From positions 5,429,204 to 5,493,203 of the forward strand of contig OX235273.1 of assembly GCA_944472155.2 (NCBI GenBank): a DNA stretch of 64,000 nucleotides, in the 5' to 3' direction. Below, in pieces: positions 43,787 through 53,860 of this stretch (positions are counted from its first letter, which is position 1; the number at the start of each line of letters is the position of its first letter). The notes under the pieces are model-generated. The model was not told the origin of the DNA. It saw nothing but the letters and a program-made list of their open reading frames with translations, and searched no databases. Both the position numbers and the translations under genes were made by a program. The stretch is from Trichobilharzia szidati. Lineage: Eukaryota > Platyhelminthes > Trematoda > Strigeidida > Schistosomatidae.

Positions 43787-44276
43787 CGCTTCTTCTATTT
43801 GTTTTATCTCGTCGTTTAGGTCTTTTTTTTGTGCTACTTAGTGCTATGGCTCGGTTTGTTAGACACTTAACTAAGCCTGCCTTAACAGTTAACGGATGCG
43901 ACGAATTAAAATCTAAATATCTATTAGAATGCGTTGGTTTTCTATACACACTAGTGTGAAGTTTACCTTCTTCTATTCGTTTTATTTTACAATCTAGCAT
44001 AGCTAACTCTCCTTGTTCATCTTCCGATTCAAATGTGAATTTTATCCCCTCTACTAGTGAGTTAATATGTGTCAAGAAGCTAGAGATATGTTCTGTTTTT
44101 AACACTGTGAAAGTGTCATCCACATATCTCCACCATATTTTTGGAGCAGGATTAAACGTATTAAGTGCCATATTTTCCCAGCTATCCATAAATATATCTG
44201 CTACGATAGGGGATATTGGTGATCCCATTGCTACACCTTCAGTTTGTCTATATATTTTGCCTTGGAATTTAAACAT
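43773..44276 (-). CDS. PLE-A RT palm duplicate, frameshifted at its end
   Basis: Identical to residues 1-151 of the right-hand ORF (GVAMGSPISPIVADIFMDSW, WWRYVDDTF) up to ALSSTKK, where an extra T in an eight-T run shifts it into a stop. The right arm has seven. Confidence 0.85.
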   Translation of the reverse strand: MFKFQGKIYRQTEGVAMGSPISPIVADIFMDSWENMALNTFNPAPKIWWRYVDDTFTVLKTEHISSFLTHINSLVEGIKFTFESEDEQGELAMLDCKIKRIEEGKLHTSVYRKPTHSNRYLDFNSSHPLTVKAGLVKCLTNRAIALSSTKKRPKRRDKTNRRSVGVE

Positions 44277-44356
44277 AGTAGATGTGAGGCATAGCTGAAT
44301 TCCTAAAATAATTTCTTCAATGGACAGCTTTGTTCTATGATTTTTTTTAACAGTCG

Positions 44357-44719
44357 ATGTTTAAAAATGATATAATTCCGAAATATTTACATCTACGTAC
44401 TCCAATTACTTCAAGTAAAATAACATCAGCTGCCAAAAATGTCAGTAGATTATGTCTAAGAGAAGAATTACATCGAGTTGCTGTGAAACTAAATAATTTA
44501 CGAAATGAAATTGAAAAAGTCAAACACAAACTCAAATATATGATCAATGACAAAGATTATACAATTATTCTTGAAACATCCAAAAAAGCTAGAGAATCTG
44601 CATTGAGAAAATCAAAAAACACACAAATCAAAAATTCAACAAACTTATTGAAGAAAAGAACACAGCAAATGAAATTGATGTCAATGCTTCATCCTCGATC
44701 GACAAAACAAAGTGGGTGA
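44357..44719 (+). CDS. PLE-A ORF, N-terminal segment
   Basis: Starts MFKNDIIPKYLHLRTPITSS right after the left arm. Residues 45-100 are Lys/Glu-rich and probably helical (VKLNNLRNEIEKVKHKLKYM). The family frame leaves this ORF near 44,640 (KNTQIKNSTNLL here, KFNKLIEEKNTANEIDVNAS in the next frame), so a one-base shift separates it from the RT. The true N-terminus of the family may lie further upstream and be lost at the arm junction. Confidence 0.7.
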   Translation: MFKNDIIPKYLHLRTPITSSKITSAAKNVSRLCLREELHRVAVKLNNLRNEIEKVKHKLKYMINDKDYTIILETSKKARESALRKSKNTQIKNSTNLLKKRTQQMKLMSMLHPRSTKQSG

Positions 44720-45492
44720 TCAACCTCTCATCAAGGGAACTAAGCTCCAGTGAGATAAAAGTACTGGAGAAAGGACTAAATTTCAACGTAACAGTTAATA
44801 AATTAAAACCAGAGGATGTCATTCCTAACATAGAAGTAGCACTAGGTCCAATAGATAAAACAACAGCAGAAGAGGTTCGAGCACAATGTGCATTAACCCT
44901 AAAAAATCAAAAGAAGGCAAAATCAAACTTGACAAAGTCGGAAAGAGAAGCTTTAATTACTCTAAAACAGGATAAAAATATTGTCATCGCAAAAGCTGAC
45001 AAAGGAAACGCCACCGTAGTTTTGGATAAATCTGACTACATCAAGAAAGTCAATGAACATATTGAAATGGGTCCATATGAGGAAATTAAGAAGCCCGTAG
45101 ACACAATAATGAATAAGGTTAAAAAATCCACAGCGGAATTAGTACGCAGAATGAAGCCGTCACTGGGTGAGTCAAAATGGTTTAATTTAATGCCTAAAAC
45201 TAATAATGCTAGTAGGATGTATGGTACTATTAAAATTCATAAGCCAGGTTATCCCATAAGACCAATAGTAGATTTTAGAAATACCCCTACATATGAATTA
45301 TCAAAACATTTAGCTCTAATATTATGCCCCATTAGAAATCGTTCAAATTCTAGACTAACTAATTCATATGAAATGAAAAATAAACTAAATGACATACAAC
45401 TAGATAATGATGAAACAATGGTTAGTTTTGATATAACCAGTCTTTATACTAATATACCAGTCAATATGGCCTTAGAAGCAGCTAAAAAATAA
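44640..45492 (+). CDS. PLE-A ORF, RT N-terminal half
   Basis: Frame open from about 44,640 (first ATG 44,716). Diagnostic PLE features: the DKG box (IVIAKADKGNATVVLDKSDY), RT motifs MYGTIKIHKPGYPIRPIVDF and FDITSLYTNIPV (motif A with its catalytic Asp). It ends at TAA 45,490-45,492 in AAAAAATAA; the same frame continues at once as LTTDAELNHRTKLSIEEIIL, so this is a single nonsense change. Confidence 0.85.
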
Positions 45493-46722
45493 CTAACTAC
45501 AGATGCTGAACTCAATCATAGAACAAAGCTGTCCATTGAAGAAATTATTTTAGGAATTCAGCTATGCCTCACATCTACTATGTTTAAATTCCAAGGCAAA
45601 ATATATAGACAAACTGAAGGTGTAGCAATGGGATCACCAATATCCCCTATCGTAGCAGATATATTTATGGATAGCTGGGAAAATATGGCACTTAATACGT
45701 TTAATCCTGCTCCAAAAATATGGTGGAGATATGTGGATGACACTTTCACAGTGTTAAAAACAGAACATATCTCTAGCTTCTTGACACATATTAACTCACT
45801 AGTAGAGGGGATAAAATTCACATTTGAATCGGAAGATGAACAAGGAGAGTTAGCTATGCTAGATTGTAAAATAAAACGAATAGAAGAAGGTAAACTTCAC
45901 ACTAGTGTGTATAGAAAACCAACGCATTCTAATAGATATTTAGATTTTAATTCGTCGCATCCGTTAACTGTTAAGGCAGGCTTAGTTAAGTGTCTAACAA
46001 ACCGAGCCATAGCACTAAGTAGCACAAAAAAAGACCTAAACGACGAGATAAAACAGATAGAAGAAGCGTTGGTGTTGAATAATTATCCTTTAAAATTCAT
46101 TAGGAAGATAACTAAAGGCCAAAAACAAAATAAAAATAATTATGGAACTAGTAATGATAACATAAATAAGAGAGAATATAAGTCATCCACTGTTATACCA
46201 TATAAGGAGGGGACATCTGAGACCCTACGTAGGATTCTGAATAAGGCAGGAATTACAGTGGCATTTAAACCTACAAACTCACTCAGGGACAAGCTCTGTA
46301 GGTTAAAGGACCCAGTGGACCCAATTAGACAAAATAATATAATTTACAAAATACCCTGCAATGACTGTGAGGTCAACTACATAGGTCAAACTAGTAGGTC
46401 AGGGGTAGTCAGATTGTCAGAACATAAGAATTTAGCTAAGGTAAGAATGGTTGACCCAGAGAAGATAAGTAATTTAGAAAAAAGCTCGGCAATTGCAATG
46501 CATGCATTAACACACAACCACACAATAGGGTGGGAGAGGGTTAAAATTCTAAAAAGTAATCTAGGTAGGTGGAGAAAGAAGTTGATTACTGAATGCTGGT
46601 TCATCGAGTCTACACCCCATACGTGCAATAGGAATGAATCATCACTAATACCCGAAATATGGAAAATAATACTACCAATCAAATCAAGTGAAAATCAAGT
46701 GAAAAACAATGGAACTATATAA
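45493..46722 (+). CDS. PLE-A ORF, RT palm and GIY-YIG endonuclease
   Basis: Continues the RT frame after one stop; the longest Met-initiated part is 45,580-46,722, 380 codons. Counted from that Met: GVAMGSPISP (14-23, RT motif B), YVDD (51-54, catalytic motif C), linker with Lys/Asn-rich stretch (175-200), GIY-YIG nuclease with IIYK (254-257), YIG (267-269), Arg273, EH (281-282) and a C-terminal ECWFIE helix with the expected catalytic Glu. PLE RT copies RNA at a nick made by this nuclease. All catalytic boxes in this part are intact, so only one frameshift and one stop separate the copy from a full frame. Confidence 0.9.
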   Translation, partial: LTTDAELNHRTKLSIEEIILGIQLCLTSTMFKFQGKIYRQTEGVAMGSPISPIVADIFMDSWENMALNTFNPAPKIWWRYVDDTFTVLKTEHISSFLTHINSLVEGIKFTFESEDEQGELAMLDCKIKRIEEGKLHTSVYRKPTHSNRYLDFNSSHPLTVKAGLVKCLTNRAIALSSTKKDLNDEIKQIEEALVLNNYPLKFIRKITKGQKQNKNNYGTSNDNINKREYKSSTVIPYKEGTSETLRRILNKAGITVAFKPTNSLRDKLCRLKDPVDPIRQNNIIYKIPCNDCEVNYIGQTSRSGVVRLSEHKNLAKVRMVDPEKISNLEKSSAIAMHALTHNHTIGWERVKILKSNLGRWRKKLITECWFIESTPHTCNRNESSLIPEIWKIILPIKSSENQVKNNGTI

Positions 46723-46749
46723 ATGAATTTAGGAAGTCGTGTGATTAAC

Positions 46750-46793
46750 TTGATATGATTATGAGCAATAAATTGTGCTCGAAACGTCATCAG
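46750..46793 (+). ncRNA. Hammerhead-like motif in the PLE-A 3' region
   Basis: Stem I TTGAT/ATCAG, stem II GAGCA/TGCTC (46,763-46,767 with 46,776-46,780), GAAA (46,781-46,784) and a GTC triplet (46,786-46,788) are in hammerhead order. The core reads ATGATTA plus one T instead of CTGATGA: C3 and G8 become A3 and U8, which could still pair. Here stem III (AC/GT) has no loop; in the copy at 62,115-62,172 it has one. Confidence 0.4.
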
Positions 46794-46887
46794 TAAATAT
46801 TACTGTATAACACTGTGAGACTCTATAAAAATAAAATTTACCCATAGTGGAATTACACTCTACCACAGTGCCCAAGTTTTATTCTTA

Positions 46888-46900
46888 TACCTGGCTGCAC
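46888..46900. repeat. Target-site duplication, right copy
   Basis: TACCTGGCTGCAC, see 42,991. Confidence 0.85.
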
Positions 46901-47140
46901 AGCAGCAGGTGAACTGATATATGCACACAGAAGTGGTCAGATGCAGAATCTTGTCCTTGAGGCTTCTGCAGATCAGTGGGCGATTGGATAACACTATTCT
47001 TAGTGTTGCTGCAAAGAATGTTCTTCTCAGAGATGATGTGATCCTTCTCTTGAGAATATCGCTTGTTAAATCTGCCTTGAAATCCAAGTTCATGTGGAGT
47101 TTCTTTTTAGGCGCAATTAAACATCTGTAATCCACTTAAG
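46888..47140 (-). mobile_element. PLE-B host copy, 5' remainder
   Basis: Minus strand: LHMNLDFKADLTSDILKRRI, TSSLRRTFFAATLRIVLSNR, LKDKILHLTTSVCIYQFTCC, the segment expected immediately before 43,003. The copy is truncated at about 47,140, where unrelated text begins. Confidence 0.85.
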
Positions 47141-48103
47141 GGACAAAGGAAACAGGAGAGTCGACAGAGTATTCAAGGCAAAAATAAGCTGTTCATGTAT
47201 CTAAGCTATTGGAATTAATTCCTAGTAATAGAACCCTGGGTCTCTGAATATCAGTCTTCGTGGTGACGTAAATCCCAACCAAGCATTGAAAATGATGCTT
47301 AGACTAGTGCTAAAAGCTTTTTAGATAAAAATTCACGTTCGGATAGTACTCAAACTGTTAGAATCAGAAAATATTTCAATTAGTCGAAATTAGAAAGACC
47401 AATTGATTACTTCACAGCGTAACTCACTCTCCAGTCATCGAGAAAATAAGAGATTTGTTTTGGCGCTGGAAGGGGATGGATCTTATATATGCCTAAATTC
47501 AGGGCTTTCTGATGACAAGCTCCTTCTAACATCTAGCATCATGTGACAGTGTATGATAACGTACGCCACTATAGATTAATTTAGGTTTGAAACGGGTTCC
47601 AAATAACCTCCCACTCATGACTAACTAGCCACAGTGGTTACCCTACCAACATTTGAGTGATTTCGATAAAAAATGCCAGCTTCTGGACCTAGAATGCATC
47701 TAGTTACTTCTATTGAGTGATATAAGCGCTCATTGTGGAGAAGTTACTAAATGGGTCATATGATTATCGATCACTGGGGTGTAAAACGTGTTATGTATCC
47801 AGTCTTTAGTGTTAGTACTGAGTGAAATCTTTGAGTCAATTTGCATTGTGGTTAAGAAGCTTAAAGTCGGACCATCTCCGAACTCTTTCTGAATTAATAT
47901 CGTGTTTTTGGAAATAATCGGCGAGAAGTTTGGGACTTGAGTTTGTGCTTATTCGCACTTAACAGCAATATATATCTACAGCTTCGAAGAAACTGATGTA
48001 TCTTCTGAGATTAAGCACTTTTTTCAGAGATTCGGCGTTCCCTAATCAAATTGCAAACTTTGCTGTCAGGGTTATTTCAGTACCATCACTAAGGACTAGA
48101 CCA
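47141..48103. other. Spacer with a SINE-D remnant
   Basis: 47,930-48,040 (minus) keeps GACTTGAGTTTGTGCTTATTCGC-like SINE-D text, weakly. Otherwise no recognised feature. Confidence 0.4.
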
Positions 48104-48111
48104 ATGACACT

Positions 48112-49297
48112 TCCATTATGGGTGAAATTTATTTTGATAAAGTCTCACAGTGTTGTTATACAGTAATATTTAATCATGACCAAGTTTCGAGCACAATTTA
48201 TCACTACTCATAATCATATCAAGGTACTCACACAACTTTCTAACATTGTTTCACTATAATTCCATTATTGTCCATCGCTTGACTTGATTGGTAGTAGTAT
48301 TTTCCATATTTCCGGTATGAGTGATGAGTCATCGCATAGTATTGCACTTGTTGGGTGTAGACTGGATGAACCAGAATTCAGTAATCAACCTCTCTCTGTC
48401 GCCATCCATCTGTATTGCTTCTTAGAATTTTAACCCTCTTCCACCCACCCTATTGTGTGGTTTTGTGCTAATGCATTTAGTGCAATTGCTAAACCTTTTC
48501 CTAATTTACTCATCTTCTCAGGGTCAACCACTCTTACCTTAGCTAAATTCTTATGTTCCGACAATCTGAATAACCCCCAACCTACTAGCTTGACCTACGT
48601 AATTGACTTCACAGTCATTGCAGGGTATTTTGTAAATTATATTATTTTGTCTAGTTGGGTCAACCCACAGGGTCCTTTAACCTACAGAGCTTGTCCCTGA
48701 GTGAGTTTGTAGGTTTAAATGCCACCCTAATTCCTACTTTATTTAGAATCCTACGTAGGGTCTCAGATGTCCCCTCCTACTGCGGTAGAACTGTAGAAGC
48801 CTTATATTCTCTCTTATTTATGTTTTCACTATTAGTTTCACCATTATTTTTATTTTGCTTTTGTCCATTTCTCATCTTCCGAATGAATTTTATAGGATAG
48901 TTATTTGATAAGAAAGCTGGAGAAGGGTTAAAATTCTAAGAAGTAATACAGGTAGGTGGATGGCGACAGAGAGAGGTTGACTACTGAATTCTGGTTCATC
49001 CAGTCTGCACCCAGCAAGTGCAATACGATGCGATGACTCATCACTCATACCGGAAATATGAAAAATACTACTACCAATCAAGTCAAGCGATGGACAATAA
49101 TGGAATCATAGTGAAACAATGTTAGAAAGTTGTGTGAGTACCTTGATTTGATTGTGAGCAGTGATAAATTGTGGTCGGAATTTGGTCATGATTAAACATT
49201 ACTGTATAGCAACACTGTGAGACTTTATCAAAATAAATTTTACCCATAATGGAATTATACTTTACCACAGTGCACAAGTTCCCTTCTTATATCAAAA
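48112..49297 (-). mobile_element. PLE-A fold-back relic
   Basis: Left arm 48,112-48,905 (minus: ILRRVSD-type linker, KDPVDPTRQNNIIYKIPCND, SKLV region) and right arm about 48,920-49,297 (plus: GEGLKF.EVIQVGGWRQREV, WIHP-type C-terminus and 3' end). ATGACACT at 48,104-48,111 and 49,302-49,309 may be the target duplication. The right end shows the family terminus CACAAGTTCCCTTCTTAT. RT is absent. Confidence 0.75.
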
Positions 49298-49317
49298 TCC
49301 CATGACACTGCTTAGTT

Positions 49318-49510
49318 ATATATATTTTTTAATTTTTGGTTACATCTTGATGCCACACCCTATTTTCAGCACAAGTAAGAAATTTTCAGCATGGATATCG
49401 GTAGCCCAAATTCAGGCCGACCATAGATATCGGGTGTGCGTCGGCAGGGGATCGAACCTCAGACCGTGTGCATGGTCGGCGAGAGTCCTGACCACTGTGC
49501 CACCGACGCC
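49318..49510 (-). mobile_element. SINE-A, minus strand
   Basis: TACATCTTGATGCCACACCC to GATATCGGGTGTGCG, then head GGATCGAACC and GTGCCACCGACGC. The last base pairs of the head are replaced by the adjoining RTE text. Confidence 0.85.
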
Positions 49511-49920
49511 TTGATTCCTAGCAGAATAAAGGGCTTCAGTAGCGCATCTCCATTACACTTGGCTCACTGTCGTTCTTCTTAGCTAGCTGTCTATAACCTT
49601 CCATTTCCTTGTCTCACGATATTTACCACGTCACTTTCGGATAGCAAACTAGTCGCTTCCCGTGTGAGTTCCAAAGGAGGCTTTTGCATTTGACTTCACG
49701 TGCTAATAAATAACTAATATCACTATTTCTGTCTTACGGGGGTTCAGTGTCTGACTGCTGTCTGCGAGATGACATTGATTACTTCAAGAGTAAAGATATG
49801 CCTTACTGACGATTAGATCCATTGGTTCCTGCCGATTGTTTCCAGCTGGCCAACATCAACTCAGAACACACATCATTAACTAACCGACTAGTCTAGTAGC
49901 CGGAACTGAGTTAGAGAATT
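49509..49920 (-). mobile_element. RTE LINE relic, strongly diverged
   Basis: Minus strand: AGGAATCAAG end with GAAGCCCTTTATTCTGCTAG, TCGTGAGACAAGGAAATGG region, and a doubtful connector. Old copy. Confidence 0.5.
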
Positions 49921-49960
49921 CTATATATACCAACTTTAAGAACTAGTCCCATGGTATTAG

Positions 49961-50295
49961 TGTAATGACAGAAGGCAAGGGTCAGGCAACAGATCATTTA
50001 TTAAGGAAATCAACGTATATTTATATATTTTCATTTACATTACTATGGATATTTAAACAAACAAACACAGTCTTCCGATTGGTTGTTTCTCACGTAAAGT
50101 TAATCTTTCATCCATTTGTGACTGTTTCTTGAATGTCAGATCATCTATATGTTAACTGCATCCGCCTACGCAAAGTCTGCTGTGGTCGGTTTTGAATCAA
50201 TCTTTGTTCACATTTTCTCACGACAAATCTTGGGAACGTAAATATTGACGTAAATTACTGTCTACCAATTTGGCTAGTAGACAGCTCTCACCACA
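49961..50295. mobile_element. Solo LTR, copy 2
   Basis: TGTAATGACAGAAGGCAAGG to CTCTCACCACA, flanked by TTAG on both sides (49,957-49,960 and 50,296-50,299), a 4-bp duplication typical of LTR elements. Same family as 20,172-20,515. Confidence 0.75.
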
Positions 50296-50299
50296 TTAG

Positions 50300-50729
50300 G
50301 CGCATCTTAGTAATCACGTAATGTATCCATTTCAGTCATACGGAAGGTCGACTATGAGTCACAGTAGTTCAGTAACTCAGTTTTCAATCTGAAAGCTGAC
50401 ATCAGTTCTTCTAGGCATCTAGGTAAACCCTACTGCTAAATGGCAGTAAACCCAACACTTATGTACAGGATATCCTATAAAATTAACTTTAAACTGTCTA
50501 ACATTCATTTCAAAAAGTGTTTCTTATAAATGATTTCAAAATCGATGAAGCACATTATTGATTGTTCAAGTGGTATGACTGTGTGTATGTGTGTGTGTGT
50601 GTGGTTGGATAATATAGAACACACAACTCATCAACCTGCTTTTATAATTCACTTTGATACTGTTGCACACAGAGAATAAATCGTTCATATAAAATCAAGT
50701 TGAATTATGTCATAATTCACTCTGCTTTG
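50300..50729. other. Spacer with a (GT)n microsatellite
   Basis: (TG)n at about 50,580-50,602. No other feature. Confidence 0.4.
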
Positions 50730-51115
50730 TTTCACAATGCTTCATATATTGCACACTTGCACTCACACTCATCACTATATACATGTGGGTATATACACAC
50801 GTAGATACCTAATTAAAGAAAAATGTAGAATGATACTTCAAAAGTTTGATTACACCAGACATCATGATGGTGTGTATGTCTTACACACTTACACACTTAG
50901 AAAGTGTCTGTAATCTCCTGCGCAGAATAAATAAGATTAAATGTAATTAAAACTTTGAAAGTTAGAAAAGTTGCCGATAATGAACAAAGAAAATTATGAT
51001 GAAACAGAGGAGACTGCTTGCTAGATAGATTTATCTATGTATATAAAATAAGAATAATAATGTAGCTGCTAGTTTCGTCCAAATAGTGAGTGACTCATCA
51101 GGTGAATCCAACATT
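50730..51115 (-). repeat. Repeat Y, empty copy, with hammerhead core
   Basis: Matches 53,345-53,905 without the SINE: GATACTTCAAAAGTTTGATTAC, AAGATTAAATGTAATTAAAACT, GATAATGAACAAAGAAAATT, GACTGCTTGCTAGATAGATT. Probably a PLE long terminal region, because the other copy lies just 3' of PLE-B coding sequence. Confidence 0.65.
51070..51108 (-). ncRNA. Hammerhead core in repeat Y, copy 1
   Basis: Minus strand CTGATGA (51,101-51,095), GTC...GGAC stem II and GAAA (51,076-51,073), all canonical. No cleavage triplet with a matching stem I was found nearby, so the ribozyme is either partial or uses a distant strand. Confidence 0.45.
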
Positions 51116-51229
51116 GTTTCAAAAAAGCATCTTGGTGTAATAGATTTTTGAAAGATGATTTTTGTACTTAATGATATGGCCGTCTTTTATATTTCTGCGT
51201 CCAAGAGATGTTGAAATCTGAGCAGACTT

Positions 51230-51530
51230 CTCATACATCTTCAAACATTGTGCGGACATTTCATATCCCGATGCTTAGTTTTATTTTTCATTGAAAGAAG
51301 ACATGTCGAGTGAGTGGCTACCTTCCCGAAGGCTTTCATCAGCCTGCGTCAGTTCACCTTTCCGATTCCAGCGAAGAATAAAATATTTTTCCTGAGCTTT
51401 GAAGTTTCTTGAGCGACTGGGTCAATAGTCCCATGATCAACCATCCTTACTCCTCCAAGCTTAGGACGGATTAGGCGAGGTCATCACGCATCAACCCCTC
51501 AAGTGGAACATGAATGAGAAACATCTTCTA
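51230..51530. mobile_element. RTE LINE remnants around a CR1 insertion, left part
   Basis: 51,240-51,295 minus resembles the endonuclease start (CATTGTGCGGACATTTCATA, compare 475-500). 51,475-51,525 plus resembles the RTE 3' part (CATCACGCATCAACCCCTCA, GTGGAACATGAATGAGAAAC), which resumes at 52,598. Confidence 0.55.
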
Positions 51531-52590
51531 GTGAAGTTAGGTAGTCTGGGAATCAATAAAGTGGTTGCCGACTGGATTCAAGACTTTCTAAAGGACAGAA
51601 GACAAAAACAGTACGAGTTAACGGGGTTTTATCAACATGGGAATCGGTTAAGAGTGGCGTTCCTCAGGGTACAATTCTAGGCCCACTTCTTTTCCTGATT
51701 TATGTTAATGAGATTCCATCGGTAGTTAAGTCATCCTGCTTACTGTTTGCTGATGACATCAAGATATGGAGGACTTTACACGATGATAGTGATCAACTTG
51801 CTTTGCAGGAAGATTCAAACTTGTTAAGTGATTGGTGTAAGCACTGGGTCTTGGAGATTGACTTAAGCAACAGTGTAGTTATATATGTATCTCATAGTCA
51901 AGTGCACAATTACTCAATGAATGGCGTTACTCTCCCAGTGGTCACTGAGTATAAGGATTTGGGAGTGGTTGTGCAGCATGACTTGAAAACAGCAACAAAC
52001 TGTAGAGCTGTAGCCACTAAGGGTTTTCGAATATTATGGGCCAGACGCAAGGCTTTTGCGAATTTTGACGCTGAAATACTTCGTGTATTATATCCGACTT
52101 ATATCAGACCTCATTTGGAATATGGGATCGAGGCAGCGAGCCCGTGTTTCAAATACGAAATAGACTTATTAGAAAGGGTGCAAAGAGTAGGAACCAAGCT
52201 AATAAAGGGTTTCTCAACCCTCTCATATGAGGAGAGGTTAAGTCGACTGGGTTTATTTCCACTGTCATACTGACGACTTGGGGGTGACCTAATACTAGCA
52301 TACCGTCTCCTAAGAAATGATTTTGGAGCTAATTTATCTAATTTATTTCTTCCTTCTAGCACCAACCAATTGCGCGGACATCACCTCAAGGTTCAGAAAC
52401 CACCGTCGAATCGTCTGCATCTGGAGATCAGTTTTTCGCATCAGATTGTGAACCATTGGAACTCCCTACCGGAACACATCGTATCAGCGCCATCCGTTGA
52501 TTCATTGAAGGCGAGATTAGACCTCCTGTGTGCAACAAATTGAAAGGATTAACACAGGCATATAGGCTTCTATCCTAAATAAATTGTAAA
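51531..52590 (+). mobile_element. CR1-like LINE, RT C-terminal part
   Basis: Plus strand: LLVKLGSLGINKVVADWIQD, after a frameshift SGVPQGTILGPLLFLIYVNE (RT motif B), SSCLLFADDIKIWRTL (motif C intact), KDLGVVVQHDLK, RPHLEYGIEAASP and a stop after LGLFPLSY, then in the next frames DLILAYRLL and HWNSLPEHIVSAPSVDSLKA. These are the landmarks of the CR1/jockey group, as in schistosome SR1- and SR3-like elements. 5' truncated. Confidence 0.85.
51803..52273 (+). CDS. CR1-like RT fragment, longest open frame
   Basis: 156 codons downstream of the FADD box: SNLLSDWCKHWVLEIDLSNS, VTEYKDLGVVVQHDLK, RAVATKGFRILWARRKAFAN, LYPTYIRPHLEYGIEAASPC, ERVQRVGTKLIKGFSTLSYE. The family usually has KT.VM rather than NSVVIY after the first block, so the copy is diverged. 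It stops at LSY where relatives read on (RRLRGDLI), so a nonsense change ends it. Confidence 0.8.
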   Translation: MQEDSNLLSDWCKHWVLEIDLSNSVVIYVSHSQVHNYSMNGVTLPVVTEYKDLGVVVQHDLKTATNCRAVATKGFRILWARRKAFANFDAEILRVLYPTYIRPHLEYGIEAASPCFKYEIDLLERVQRVGTKLIKGFSTLSYEERLSRLGLFPLSY

Positions 52591-52597
52591 CTGTAAA

Positions 52598-52752
52598 CGC
52601 GTTTGGAGTTGGTCTAAGGGTAACGTGGAAGAGATGAGAGTCTATAGCCAGTCGTGGATCCAGCTATAAAGGACTGCATAGAATGGGAAGAAATGGAGAT
52701 TTGCCATTGAAGACCTCTACTCTATTCGGTATCCAAGAGAATAATGATAAGT
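52598..52752 (+). mobile_element. RTE LINE remnant, right of the CR1 insertion
   Basis: GTTTGGAGTTGGTCTAAGGG, GAGAGTCTATAGCCAGTCGT and GAAGACCTCTACTCTATTCG end as RTE copies do (compare 42,000-42,140). Confidence 0.6.
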
Positions 52753-53109
52753 CTAAGAGACATGCAAATTTTATTGACTCTGAAATGCAGTGCAGTACGA
52801 TAGCACACACTACTGATTGACTGATTTAAGTAGATAGAAATCAATCACATCAACTCGTATTGCCTGCCAACCAGACTATAGTGCCTTAAACACTGGATGG
52901 TTGTTTTGCTTCTTTGCAGCCTACCTCATCAAAGGTGTGCCCAGTTGAACTTACTTAAGACAGCCTAGTTAAAGCTGATTTGACTGACTCCAAGACTAAT
53001 AAGCGTTGGTCACATTTAGAATAGTAATATCGTTTCAGGCGTATTCGTTCACGGCAGTGAAATTAGAATACAAAGGAGCTATTTAGTTTGGTGTTATTCT
53101 TAAAGCTGC
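52753..53109. other. Spacer
   Basis: No recognised feature. Confidence 0.35.
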
Positions 53110-53335
53110 TTCAAGAATTGACACCAGCCAAAGAAGCACTACAAAGCAGGCAGCACAGAGCAGCTATTTCGTCCAAGTTTTAGACTCTTCAATGGTGTGC
53201 ACTAGTGGATACATCAAGGATAGAACTCTGAACCTTCAGATTACAAGGTTAGGGCGTTGACCATTCAGTAGCTATGACGGAATCCTATAACCTGTGGGTT
53301 CTGACTTCTGTTAGTTGTCGATATAAAGCCAGAGT
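53110..53335 (-). mobile_element. HH-SINE, minus strand
   Basis: Tail GAATTGACACCAGCC, hammerhead block AGCTATTTCGTCCAAGTTTT, then head text AACCTTCAGATTACAAGG and GTTGACCATTCAGTAGC. Core lost. Confidence 0.6.
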
Positions 53336-53533
53336 TTCTGCAGTTCTGCACACTCACTACTTTATACGTGTGTGTATACACACTCAGACACGCAATTAAT
53401 TATATAGAACTGATACTTCAAAAGTTTGATTACACTAGACATCATGGTGTGTCTGTTTGTGTTTAATTGCTAATTTAGGAAGTGTCTGTAATGTGTTACG
53501 GTGAAAATATAAGATTAAATGTAATTAAAACTT

Positions 53534-53750
53534 GTGCGTCGGTGGCATGGCGGTTAGGACGCTCGCCGACCATGCACATGGTCCGGGGTTCGATCCCCGA
53601 CCGACGCACTCCTTCACCTCGCTGAGCCAGAAATAATGCTGTGAAGAGGAAAGGTTAGGCATGAGGATGTTAAATAAACACTACTACAGAAACTTCAAGC
53701 CGCTAGCTTGAAGCCCTATGTTCCACTGGGGAACGTGAAGGAAAAAACTT
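53534..53750 (+). mobile_element. SINE-B, cleanest head in the window
   Basis: Head 53,534-53,609 is 76 bases, A box TGGCATGGCGG (one change from consensus), B box GGTTCGATCCC, and a perfect 10-bp terminal stem GTGCGTCGGT/ACCGACGCAC. The RTE-like body is partly deleted (GGCATGAGGATGTTAAATAA). AAAACTT flanks both sides (53,527-53,533; 53,744-53,750). Confidence 0.85.
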
Positions 53751-53860
53751 GGAATTTCAGAATAATCGTCGATAATGAACAAAGAAAATTATGATGAAAC
53801 AGAGGAGACTGCTTGCTAGATAGATTTATCTATGTATATGAATAAGAATAATAATGTGGC

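Larger units (their letters stand above)
43004..46887 (+). mobile_element. Young PLE-A copy with 1.33-kb inverted arms
   Basis: 3,884-bp insertion in PLE-B. Left arm 43,009-44,342 is the reverse complement of the right arm 45,514-46,846; by comparison of the text and of both translations they differ by one T in a homopolymer at about 43,825-43,832. The 1.17-kb spacer holds the N-terminal half of the ORF. The right end carries 41 bases (to CTTAT) absent from the left arm. Inverted terminal pieces are a known habit of Penelope-like insertions. Confidence 0.9.

Noticed and set aside
53534..53609. A functional tRNA gene
   Set aside because: It has A and B boxes and 76 bases, but the T arm closes on a six-base loop, the terminal stem is 10 bp, no normal anticodon arm forms, and it is followed by the SINE-B body and tail.
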